Part shown: piece by piece, positions 32,318 through 39,809 of the stretch
Layout: each line of letters starts with the position of its first letter
Numbering within the stretch: the stretch's first letter is position 1
NCBI GenBank assembly: GCA_017448455.1
Contig: JAFSLL010000115.1
Coordinates: forward strand, 1 to 45,195
Direction: 5' to 3'
Length of the DNA stretch: 45,195 nucleotides
DNA from: Oscillospiraceae bacterium
Lineage (GTDB): Bacteria > Bacillota > Clostridia > Oscillospirales > Oscillospiraceae
Translations under genes and position numbers: made by a program
The notes under the pieces: model-generated
What the model saw: the letters and a program-made list of their open reading frames with translations, nothing else
What the model was told of the DNA's origin: nothing
The model's database searches: none

Positions 32318-33199
32318 ATGCCGGAGAATAAATTTGGAACTTTATATATTGTCGCGACCCCGATCGGCAATTCCTCTGATCTCTCAGTCCGTGGGAGGAG
32401 AATACTCGAAGAGGCTGATCTGATCGCGGCAGAGGATACCAGGCGCAGTATGGTGTTGTTGAATAAACTGGGAATTCGAAATCAGCTGATATCGAATCAT
32501 AAGTTCAACGAACATGGAAAGTCCCGGTATTTTATTGATCTTCTGAAACAGGGGAAGGACATTGCAGTTATTACGGATGCCGGCACGCCCTGCATCTCAG
32601 ACCCGGGAAATGAATTGATACGGGCGGCTTATGAGAATGAAATCCGCGTTATCGGCATCCCCGGCCCCTGCGCGGCGGTAAATGCGCTTGCGGTTTCCGG
32701 CTTTGATCTCACATCTTTTACGTTTCTTGGTTTTTTCCCGCGTGAAAACGCGGATCGAATGAAGCTGCTTGATCTGATGCGAAGAGATTCTCTCAGCAGA
32801 ACATTCGCGTTCTATGAGTCTCCTCGTCGGATTATGAGCCTGATCGATTTCCTGATCACGGAATCCGCGGTGTGCTCACTGTTGCTTCAGAACGATATGA
32901 CAAAAGTCCATGAGATGTGTTTCCGCGGATCCCCGGAGCAGGTGAAGGATGCGCTCCTCGCGAAGGGAAACTGCGAGAAAGGGGAATACACGCTGGTGAT
33001 CGAGCTGGCGGAAGAATACCGTTACAGCAAAACAGAGCATCTTGTTTCTGCCGAGGCGATGATTGCCGACGCGATGATCAGCGGTATGGACGCAAAAACC
33101 GCGGTTGCGCACGTGCTCTCCGATCAGAATAATTCGTACAGCAAAAATGAATTGAAATCAGCGGTTCTCCGGCTGAAGAAACTGTTTGCCGAAGAATAG
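32318..33199 (+). CDS. rsmI: 16S rRNA (cytidine1402-2'-O)-methyltransferase RsmI
   Basis: RsmI methylates the ribose of C1402 in 16S rRNA near the decoding site. The 293-residue protein has the tetrapyrrole-methylase-like fold with TLYIVATPIGNSSDLS, AAEDTRRS, LISNHKFNEH, VITDAGTPCISDPG (a SAM-site loop) and GIPGPCAAVNALAVSG. A C-terminal helical part of about 60 residues follows. I choose ATG 32318, which follows a CGGAG site and lies downstream of the promoter at 32260-32288. The next gene begins 78 bases after the stop. Confidence 0.95.
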   Translation: MPENKFGTLYIVATPIGNSSDLSVRGRRILEEADLIAAEDTRRSMVLLNKLGIRNQLISNHKFNEHGKSRYFIDLLKQGKDIAVITDAGTPCISDPGNELIRAAYENEIRVIGIPGPCAAVNALAVSGFDLTSFTFLGFFPRENADRMKLLDLMRRDSLSRTFAFYESPRRIMSLIDFLITESAVCSLLLQNDMTKVHEMCFRGSPEQVKDALLAKGNCEKGEYTLVIELAEEYRYSKTEHLVSAEAMIADAMISGMDAKTAVAHVLSDQNNSYSKNELKSAVLRLKKLFAEE

Positions 33200-33277
33200 A
33201 ATCGATTCCTGATTCTTTTGAGTGAGAGACAGGGATATTCCGTCAAGTAAGTGTAAATTCTTGAATTGAGGTGCAAA

Positions 33278-35743
33278 ATGGAGAATAAGAGACCTACCGG
33301 AAGAAAGAAAAATGTAACGGGAACCGCGAAGCCTATTGGCAGAAAAGGCGATGGATTGGGTACGGGGCCCGTTGGTAACAGCAGACCGGATAACTTTTCC
33401 GGCGTATCTCATAAAATTGATGTAACGGGAAGCAGCAATTCCGGCAGAGGCATCAAGCGCAGCGGAGGACCCCTGACGCTGATTGCCATTGTTGCCGCGC
33501 TTCTGATCGGTGGCCCCAGCCTGTTCGGCGGTAATGATTCCGGATACGACACTTATGTCACGCCCACGCCGGCTCCCACTGTTGTGGCGACGCCTGTGGC
33601 AACACCGAAACCGTCTTCTCCGGTTGATTTCGGTATCACTCCGCAGAATTTCAACAGCATTGCTGCTTCATCGGCTGCGACCGAAGTTACAGATACAAAT
33701 ACCGACAGTGTTGATACCGCTGTCGCGGCTGGCGCGAGGGACAAACGGACCGCAATCCGCGGAGACGGAAAAGATCAGATTACGATCATGATCTACATGT
33801 GCGGTACCGATCTGGAATCACGGAGCAGCATGGCAACCAGAGACCTTGTCGAAATGACAAAGTCAAAGTTAAGCCAGAATGTACGGATTATTGTCTATAC
33901 AGGTGGCTGTACGCGCTGGAATAACTCTGTGGTTTCTTCTACAAAGAATCAGATCTATGAAGTCAAAGAAGGCGGCCTTGATCGTCTTGCCGCGGATATG
34001 GGTTCCGGCGCTATGACCAATCCGGAAACGCTGGCCACCTTTATTCAGTGGTGTGCGAAGCGATATCCCGCGAACCGGAATGAGCTGATTCTCTGGGATC
34101 ATGGCGGCGGCTCCGTCAGCGGCTACGGATATGACGAAAAATACGCCCGCAGCGGCAGCATGTCCCTTGCCGGAATTGATCAGGCTCTGAAAGCCGGTGG
34201 AGTGACCTTTGATTTTGTCGGCTTTGACGCCTGCCTGATGGCAACCCTGGAGACAGGGCTGATGCTTGACCGTTACGCGGATTATATGATCGCCTCTGAG
34301 GAAACGGAACCCGGGATCGGCTGGTACTATACCAACTGGCTGAACAAGCTGGCTGCGAATCCCGGTATGTCGACGGTCGAACTCGGTAAGAATATTGTGG
34401 ATGATTTTGTCCAAACCTGCGCCTCGCAGACGAGAGGGCAGAGCGCGACCCTTTCTGTCGTTGATCTCGCCGAGCTTGCCCACACCGTTCCGACTACGTT
34501 GAAAGAGTTCTCGCTTGACCTGACCAACCAGATTAAGAGCAACAATTATCAGCAGATTTCCTCAGCGAGAAACGGCACCCGAGAATTTGCCAGGAGCACA
34601 CAGATTGACCAGATTGACCTGATTCATTTCGCGAAAAAGCTGGGAACAAAAGAGGGCAGGGCCCTCGCGGAAGCACTTCAGGGAGCCATCAAGTACAACC
34701 GCACTTCCAGCGACATGTCGGATGCCTATGGAATCTCCATTTATTTCCCGTATCGGAAAACCTCAAAAGTAACCGCGGCATGCACGACATATGATGCCAT
34801 CGGCATGGATGAGAGTTATTCGGAATGCATCCGCGCGTTTGCCAATGTCGAAAGTTGCGGTCAGGCTGCTTCCAATGTCGGCGGATACAGCATTCCTTCC
34901 ATTCTGACCGGCGGGTATGGCAGTTCGACTTCCGGCGATATGGAGATGATTAATGAGCTCCTGAACGCCTTTCTTGGAGGCGGCGCTTCCTATTATTCCG
35001 GTTATGTTCCCGACAGAAGCTTTGTCGATACGGACGCAATGTCCGACTATATCGCGAACAACAGTTTTGACGCTACGGAATTGGTCTGGACGGAGAATCG
35101 GAATGGCGATCAGGTGATCTCCCTTTCTGAGGAACAGTGGAACCTGATCGAAGGCTTGGAATACAATGTATTCTATGATGACGGAGAAGGATATATCGAT
35201 CTTGGCATGGATGTTGTCTATGACTTTGACGATGAGGGAAATCTGCTGGCACCGGAAGACAACACCTGGCTGGCGGTGAATGGTCAGCCCGTTGCGTTTT
35301 ATCATGAATATACGGTTGGGGATACAATCCGGGGCTACATCCCCGCGCTTCTGAACGGGGAACAGGTGAAAATGCTTGTTCTGTTTGATGAAGCGAATCC
35401 TTATGGCGCGATTGTCGGTGTTCAGCATGTGTATGACGCGAGTGCGACAGAAACGGTCGCCAAGGGCGATCCCGCGCTGACGGACAGTGTTCCGGAACTG
35501 GATGAGGACTGGACTTCCGAGACAGCCTTCTGGCAGCTCGGTGACCAGATTGATTTCATTGCTGATTATTATACCTATGCCGGCGTATATCAGGATACCT
35601 TCATCATTAATCTGGAGCCGATGACAGTATCGGAAGAAATGATTATTTCAGATGTCGATCTGGGAGATGCAAATCTCCGGAAGAGCTTCCGCTTTACCGA
35701 CCTGTATCAGCAGCACTACTGGACTCCCGCGCTGGAGAACTGA
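33278..35743 (+). CDS. membrane-anchored C11 (clostripain-family) cysteine peptidase
   Basis: An 821-residue protein. Residues 1-64 are basic, Gly/Ser-rich and presumably cytosolic, with the stretch GLGTGPVG at 26-33. One membrane segment lies at about 65-84 (no cleavage site seen), then a Pro/Thr-rich spacer (95-115). The peptidase domain spans about 165-560: TIMIYMCGTDLES, the catalytic His275 in WDHGGG and catalytic Cys319 in FDACLMATLE. The remaining 250 residues form a beta-rich, acidic C-terminal part of unknown use. C11 enzymes cut after Arg or Lys and often mature by self-cleavage. Start: ATG 33278, five bases after TTGAGGTG. The substrate is unknown; a cell-surface role is likely. 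Confidence 0.88.
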   Translation: MENKRPTGRKKNVTGTAKPIGRKGDGLGTGPVGNSRPDNFSGVSHKIDVTGSSNSGRGIKRSGGPLTLIAIVAALLIGGPSLFGGNDSGYDTYVTPTPAPTVVATPVATPKPSSPVDFGITPQNFNSIAASSAATEVTDTNTDSVDTAVAAGARDKRTAIRGDGKDQITIMIYMCGTDLESRSSMATRDLVEMTKSKLSQNVRIIVYTGGCTRWNNSVVSSTKNQIYEVKEGGLDRLAADMGSGAMTNPETLATFIQWCAKRYPANRNELILWDHGGGSVSGYGYDEKYARSGSMSLAGIDQALKAGGVTFDFVGFDACLMATLETGLMLDRYADYMIASEETEPGIGWYYTNWLNKLAANPGMSTVELGKNIVDDFVQTCASQTRGQSATLSVVDLAELAHTVPTTLKEFSLDLTNQIKSNNYQQISSARNGTREFARSTQIDQIDLIHFAKKLGTKEGRALAEALQGAIKYNRTSSDMSDAYGISIYFPYRKTSKVTAACTTYDAIGMDESYSECIRAFANVESCGQAASNVGGYSIPSILTGGYGSSTSGDMEMINELLNAFLGGGASYYSGYVPDRSFVDTDAMSDYIANNSFDATELVWTENRNGDQVISLSEEQWNLIEGLEYNVFYDDGEGYIDLGMDVVYDFDDEGNLLAPEDNTWLAVNGQPVAFYHEYTVGDTIRGYIPALLNGEQVKMLVLFDEANPYGAIVGVQHVYDASATETVAKGDPALTDSVPELDEDWTSETAFWQLGDQIDFIADYYTYAGVYQDTFIINLEPMTVSEEMIISDVDLGDANLRKSFRFTDLYQQHYWTPALEN

Positions 35744-35753
35744 AAAGTCTATT

Positions 35754-35799
35754 TATACAGAAACACCATCGAAATTCAGACCGATGGTGTTTCTGTATA
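35754..35799. terminator. bidirectional terminator hairpin between the C11 peptidase and RluD-type genes
   Basis: Perfect 18-base arms (35754-35771 and 35782-35799) around a ten-base loop. The outer TATACAGAAA / TTTCTGTATA parts give a T-rich 3' end on both strands. The stop codon of the minus-strand pseudouridine synthase gene (35778-35776) lies in the loop. Confidence 0.85.
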
Positions 35800-36762
35800 A
35801 TGGGGAAAGTATTTTTCAATGAATGGAATCTCACGCGCGGAGAGGGAAAACTCTTTGCCATTCAGGTAGTTCAGGATTTCCGCGTCTGTAAGAAACTGGA
35901 ATCTGATTTTCCATGAATACAGCGCCTGGCCGGTCTCACCGTATTTTCGGTTGATCTTTTCCCGCCCATACTTTCCGTCTCCCAGCAAGGGCCATCCGGC
36001 GTGAGCCATCTGAGCGCGAATCTGATGCGTACGTCCGGTGATAAGTCTGCACTCCACCAGCGACAGATCTTTGGAAGACTGCAGTACTTGATATTCTGTA
36101 ATGGCCTGTTTCGCTCCCGGCTCATGGGTTTGCTTCACATATACCTGGTTTTTAACGGCGTCTTTAAAAAGCTGGTTCTCCAACCTCCCGTGTTTCGGTG
36201 AAGGTTGTCCGTGAACGACACAGAGATAGGATTTCTCGATCTCCCGATTGCGAATCTTCTCGTTGATAATCCTGAGTGTTTCCGCGTTCTTCGCGGCAAT
36301 AACAATGCCGCCCGTGTTTCGGTCAATCCGATTGCAGAGAGCCGGCGCAAAGGCGTTTTCTTCTTTATAGTTCCACTCGCCCTTCTGGGCGAGATAGGCC
36401 TGAATATTGACAATCAGCGTATTATACTCCCACGAACCGGAACTGTGGCAGAGTACACCTGGTTTCTTATCAATCAGCATGAGGTTGCTGTCCTCATAGA
36501 GAATATGCAGACGGGGAACGGCAATTTTCAGCCATGCATTTTTCTCCGTAGGCTGCTCGAAGAATTCGTCGTTGATATATAAACTGAGGACATCGCCTTC
36601 TGCCAGACGCTGATTCTCTTTCACCGCTTTTCGGTTGCACTTGATTTTCTTCAGACGAATATACTTGTGTAGAAGACTGTCGGGCAGAAGAGGAACCGCC
36701 TTTGACAGGAATCTGTCCACGCGTTGCCCGGAATCATTTTTTCCGACGGTTATTTCTTTCAT
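35776..36762 (-). CDS. RluA/RluD family pseudouridine synthase
   Basis: The enzyme changes uridine to pseudouridine in rRNA or tRNA. The 328-residue protein has an N-terminal S4-like domain (about 1-65, SGQRVDRFLSKAVPLLP) and the catalytic domain with PGVLCHSS, the catalytic Asp in CNRIDRNTGGIV (family HRLDRDTSG), KSYLCVVHG, GRTHQIRAQMAHAGWPLLGD and a KIRF strand near the end. The catalytic Asp and its Arg partner are kept. Start: ATG 36762, ten bases after GGAG; a GTG nine bases upstream is too close to that site. The target uridine cannot be told. It may be carried on transcripts of pcrA and the DUF4342 gene. Confidence 0.9.
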   Translation of the reverse strand: MKEITVGKNDSGQRVDRFLSKAVPLLPDSLLHKYIRLKKIKCNRKAVKENQRLAEGDVLSLYINDEFFEQPTEKNAWLKIAVPRLHILYEDSNLMLIDKKPGVLCHSSGSWEYNTLIVNIQAYLAQKGEWNYKEENAFAPALCNRIDRNTGGIVIAAKNAETLRIINEKIRNREIEKSYLCVVHGQPSPKHGRLENQLFKDAVKNQVYVKQTHEPGAKQAITEYQVLQSSKDLSLVECRLITGRTHQIRAQMAHAGWPLLGDGKYGREKINRKYGETGQALYSWKIRFQFLTDAEILNYLNGKEFSLSAREIPFIEKYFPHYTETPSV

Positions 36763-36787
36763 TTGAAACACACTCCAGAGATGAATA

Positions 36788-36810
36788 CTCCCTCCCGGAA
36801 GGGGAGGGAG
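36788..36810 (-). terminator. GC-rich hairpin after the DUF4342 gene
   Basis: Perfect nine-base arms CTCCCTCCC/GGGAGGGAG (36788-36796 and 36802-36810) with a five-base loop. The tract after it on the minus strand is only weakly T-rich (TATTCAT), so it may be a partial terminator or a pause/RNA-stability element between the DUF4342 and RluD-type genes. Confidence 0.5.
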
Positions 36811-36816
36811 CTTGGT

Positions 36817-37221
36817 TCATTCTTCGGAATCTTTCGGTTGATTCTCTTCTGCGTCCGCGTCAACGATGTCTTCAAAATCCTTTTTGACATCGACGTTGAT
36901 GGAAACAGGAATGCTCTCCTTGACCTTTTCGACAGTCTCCGCGGCGAAGTCGCGAACCTTCTGGTTGCTTTCCTCATCCATGACATTCACGACATTACCG
37001 TCAGCCCGGACAATTTCAACTGTGCACCCAAAACCGATCGTAGCGAGAACCGCGGCGAGCATCGCCCACTTCGCGGCGGCGAGACCGACGGCAGCGCCGA
37101 TGACACCGACATTGACCGGAATATTGAGAATAGAATCTCCGTTCCGTTTTACCACGATTCGGGAGACATTGCCCTTCTGAACCAATTCTTTCAGCTTTTC
37201 AATGGTATTTGATACATCCAT
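36817..37221 (-). CDS. DUF4342 domain protein
   Basis: A 134-residue protein of an uncharacterised family. Residues 1-75 match DUF4342: LKELVQKGNVSRIVVKRNG, then LNIPVNVGVIGAAVGL and a hydrophobic helix (about 40-66) that could cross or touch the membrane, then VEIVRADG. The C-terminal half is an acidic helical tail rich in Glu, Asp and Lys, ending NQPKDSEE. No enzymatic motif is seen. A clear AAGGAGT ribosome site precedes the ATG at 37221, and an extended -10 promoter lies 40 bases upstream (37262-37267). Confidence 0.75.
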   Translation of the reverse strand: MDVSNTIEKLKELVQKGNVSRIVVKRNGDSILNIPVNVGVIGAAVGLAAAKWAMLAAVLATIGFGCTVEIVRADGNVVNVMDEESNQKVRDFAAETVEKVKESIPVSINVDVKKDFEDIVDADAEENQPKDSEE

Positions 37222-37261
37222 GACAATAACTCCTTTCTGAAAAGCATAAACTACGATTCTG

Positions 37262-37270
37262 AGTATAGCA
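37262..37270 (-). promoter_or_regulatory. extended -10 promoter for the DUF4342 gene
   Basis: On the minus strand TGCTATACT (37270-37262) fits the extended -10 form TGnTATAAT in eight of nine places. The -35 region (ATTAAA) is poor. It is the only good candidate between pcrA and this gene. Confidence 0.5.
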
Positions 37271-37322
37271 TCATAAAGAATTACTTTAATGAACAGATTA
37301 AAAACTATGACGGAGGGAAGGA

Positions 37323-39686
37323 TCAGCAGCGTGTGAGATATTTGACTGCCGCGCGATACATCAGCTTCTTCTTTCCAGTTGAATCAAACTCAATCTCAAG
37401 CAGCTGGTCTCCTCCCATTGGAGTCAGCTTTATAATGGTACCGTCTCCAAACGCTTTGTGGCGAACGCGGTCTCCGAGAGAAAGGATGAGTTCCGGTGTG
37501 GGAGCAGGTGCGGAGGGAGGCGCCGGCCGCGCCGGGCGCTCCGGTCTTCGGCTGGAGCTTCGAAAAGAGAAAGATGCTGCAGTGCTGTTTTGAAACGGAT
37601 TTACTCTCTGAACAGATTCCTCCTCAATCAATCCCGCTTCCCGCAGGAAGCGACTCGGCAGATTGGCGGTTGTCCTTCCAAAGAGCATTCGGTGTCTGGC
37701 GTTTGTAACAGTCAGATTTTTCTTTGCACGCGTAAAAGCGACATAGCAGAGTCTCCGCTCTTCCTCCATTTCGTCCTGATCGCCGATGGATCGAAGACCC
37801 GGAAAGATACCCTCTTCCATCCCGACCACAAACACAACGGGGAATTCCAAACCCTTCGCGCTGTGAATGGTCATCATAACAACGCTGTTCTCGTCGCTGT
37901 TCATGCTGTCGATATCCGTGTAGAGCGCGATGCTTTCCAGATAACCTTCCAGACTGTCATCGCCGGACTGCTGCTGAAAAGCAAGGATACTGCTTTTCAG
38001 TTCCTGCACGTTTTCGATTCGGCTTTGATCCCGCTCGTCTTTACTGTTATTCAGCATCGAGAGATAGCCGGTCCTGTCAAGGACAGCGTCTAACAGAGCG
38101 TTACAGTTATTTTTGATCTCCTGAAGCTGGCGGATCATCGCGGCGAATTCTCTCATTCGAACCGCGGAGCGGAGCAGTTCGGGATAATCATCCGCATACT
38201 CAAACACATCAAACAGAGATCTTTGGTCTCTTCTTGAAAGACTGAGCGCGGTCTCAACACTCTTTTCACCAATGCCGCGGGGCGGATTGTTGATAATACG
38301 CAGAAGGCGCAGTTCATCCCGGGTATCGGAAACGACGCATAGATAGGACAGAATGTCTTTGACTTCCGCGCGATCAAAGAATCTCGCGCCGCCAATCACG
38401 CGGTAGGGGATACCGGCACGTTTAAAGGCAAATTCAATACTGCGGGACTGCGCGTTCATGCGATACAGAACCGCATGCTCATTCCAGTTTTTCCCCTGAG
38501 AAAAGCCAGTCAGAATTCGATTGGCTATCTGCGCGGCTTCTTCGTTTTCATCATTTGCGGTTAAGAGGCACACCGGATCTCCGCGTCCCAGAGAAGTCCA
38601 GAGTTCTTTTCCTTTTCTGCCGCTGTTGTGCTGTATCACACGGTTGGCAGCGTCCAGGATCTGTTCGGTGCTGCGATAGTTCTGTTCGAGGCGTATGGTT
38701 CGACATCCGGGGAACTGCTTTTCAAAGGAGAGAATATTATCAATCGTTGCTCCGCGAAAGCGATAGATGCTCTGATCGTCATCCCCGACAACGCAAAGGT
38801 TTCGGTGTGCCGCGGATAAGAGAGACACCAGCTCATACTGCAGATGGTTGGTATCCTGATACTCGTCAACCATGATATAGGAAAATCGGTTCTGCCAGTA
38901 TTCACGGCTAGGCTCATTTTTCTCCAGAAGCAGCACGGTGTTCAAAATCAGGTCATCAAAATCCATTGCGTTGGCCGAAAACAGTCTGCGGGAATACTCG
39001 GCGTATAATTCCGCAATTCTCTGTTTTCGAAAATCTTTCTGAAACTGAGCGGATTTTGCGTACTCCTCCGGCAGAACTTTCCTGTCTTTTGCCTTGCTAA
39101 TTTCCGAGAGAACCGATCGGATCGGAAAGACCTTCTCATCCAGATTGTATTCTTTTAGGATATGCTTCATTAGTGACTGACTGTCAGAAGTGTCATAAAT
39201 ATTAAAATTGTTCCCATATCCGAGCTGTTCGGCGTCACGCCTCAGAATCCTGACGCAGGCGGAATGAAATGTACAGGCCCAGATGTCTTCCGCCGATTCC
39301 CCAAGGAGAATGGAAAGCCGGCTCTTTAATTCCTCGGCGGCTTTATTGGTAAACGTGATCGCCAGGATTTTCCAGGGCGCAACCGGCAGAAGGGGCACAT
39401 ATTCCCGCGCTTCTTCCGAAAGCGATTCGAGAGCGGAAAGGGAAAGCTCGTCGGCGTCGGCAGGCAGGTTTTGGCTGTCAGAAGCAGCGCCGAAACTGAG
39501 CAGATTTTCAATACGGCGGATTAGAACGGTTGTCTTCCCGCTTCCCGCGCCCGCAAGGATCAGGACAGGACCTTCGGTTGCCAGAACCGCTTCCCGCTGC
39601 ATGCTGTTGAGATTTTCAAAATAATGGTTCAGCCAGTTTCTTCTGGCTTTCAGAAATCTGTTTTTAAATAGTTCTGTATTCTTCAT
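37323..39686 (-). CDS. pcrA: ATP-dependent DNA helicase PcrA/UvrD
   Basis: PcrA is the UvrD-like 3'-5' helicase that unwinds DNA in repair and clears proteins and R-loops from replicating DNA. The 787-residue protein has all SF1A motifs: the Q-motif LNSMQREAV, Walker A LAGAGSGKTT (about 43-52), TFTNKAAEEL, VDEYQDTNHLQ, VVGDDDQSIYRFRGA, LEQNYRST, a TIHSAKGLEFPVVFV segment and CYVAFTRAKK. It ends with a Pro/Ala-rich linker and a Tudor-like C-terminal domain (RVRHKAFGDGTIIKL) that binds RNA polymerase in homologues. The only usable start, ATG 39686, lies just nine bases after a -10 box and has no ribosome site, so the mRNA is probably leaderless. No terminator is seen before the DUF4342 promoter. 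Confidence 0.95.
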   Translation of the reverse strand: MKNTELFKNRFLKARRNWLNHYFENLNSMQREAVLATEGPVLILAGAGSGKTTVLIRRIENLLSFGAASDSQNLPADADELSLSALESLSEEAREYVPLLPVAPWKILAITFTNKAAEELKSRLSILLGESAEDIWACTFHSACVRILRRDAEQLGYGNNFNIYDTSDSQSLMKHILKEYNLDEKVFPIRSVLSEISKAKDRKVLPEEYAKSAQFQKDFRKQRIAELYAEYSRRLFSANAMDFDDLILNTVLLLEKNEPSREYWQNRFSYIMVDEYQDTNHLQYELVSLLSAAHRNLCVVGDDDQSIYRFRGATIDNILSFEKQFPGCRTIRLEQNYRSTEQILDAANRVIQHNSGRKGKELWTSLGRGDPVCLLTANDENEEAAQIANRILTGFSQGKNWNEHAVLYRMNAQSRSIEFAFKRAGIPYRVIGGARFFDRAEVKDILSYLCVVSDTRDELRLLRIINNPPRGIGEKSVETALSLSRRDQRSLFDVFEYADDYPELLRSAVRMREFAAMIRQLQEIKNNCNALLDAVLDRTGYLSMLNNSKDERDQSRIENVQELKSSILAFQQQSGDDSLEGYLESIALYTDIDSMNSDENSVVMMTIHSAKGLEFPVVFVVGMEEGIFPGLRSIGDQDEMEEERRLCYVAFTRAKKNLTVTNARHRMLFGRTTANLPSRFLREAGLIEEESVQRVNPFQNSTAASFSFRSSSRRPERPARPAPPSAPAPTPELILSLGDRVRHKAFGDGTIIKLTPMGGDQLLEIEFDSTGKKKLMYRAAVKYLTRC

Positions 39687-39695
39687 AGCGGCGCT

Positions 39696-39724
39696 ATCTT
39701 ATCATATATTCGGTACTTCATCAA
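39696..39724 (-). promoter_or_regulatory. promoter for pcrA
   Basis: On the minus strand TTGATG (39724-39719), a 17-base spacer and TAAGAT (39701-39696), with TGA before it forming an extended -10. Transcription should start at about 39689-39687, only two to four bases before the pcrA ATG. Confidence 0.7.
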
Positions 39725-39755
39725 GGACGCATTTCAAAACTCGGGAACTTAGCAA

Positions 39756-39784
39756 TTGCAATTCTACAGCCACTGTGATAAGAT
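39756..39784 (+). promoter_or_regulatory. promoter for prfC
   Basis: TTGCAA (39756-39761), a 17-base spacer and TAAGAT (39779-39784) preceded by TGA (extended -10). Start near 39791, about 20 bases before prfC. The -10 region is a mirror copy of the divergent pcrA one. Confidence 0.7.
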
Positions 39785-39809
39785 AGCATGAAATTTAAAT
39801 TGGAGTAGT

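Larger units (their letters stand above)
39693..39787. repeat. inverted repeat covering both divergent -10 elements
   Basis: The 11-base GCTATCTTATC (39693-39703) is the exact reverse complement of GATAAGATAGC (39777-39787). Each copy covers the -10 box of one divergent promoter, with 73 bases between the copies. It may reflect a shared recognition site or simply two similar promoters. Confidence 0.6.
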
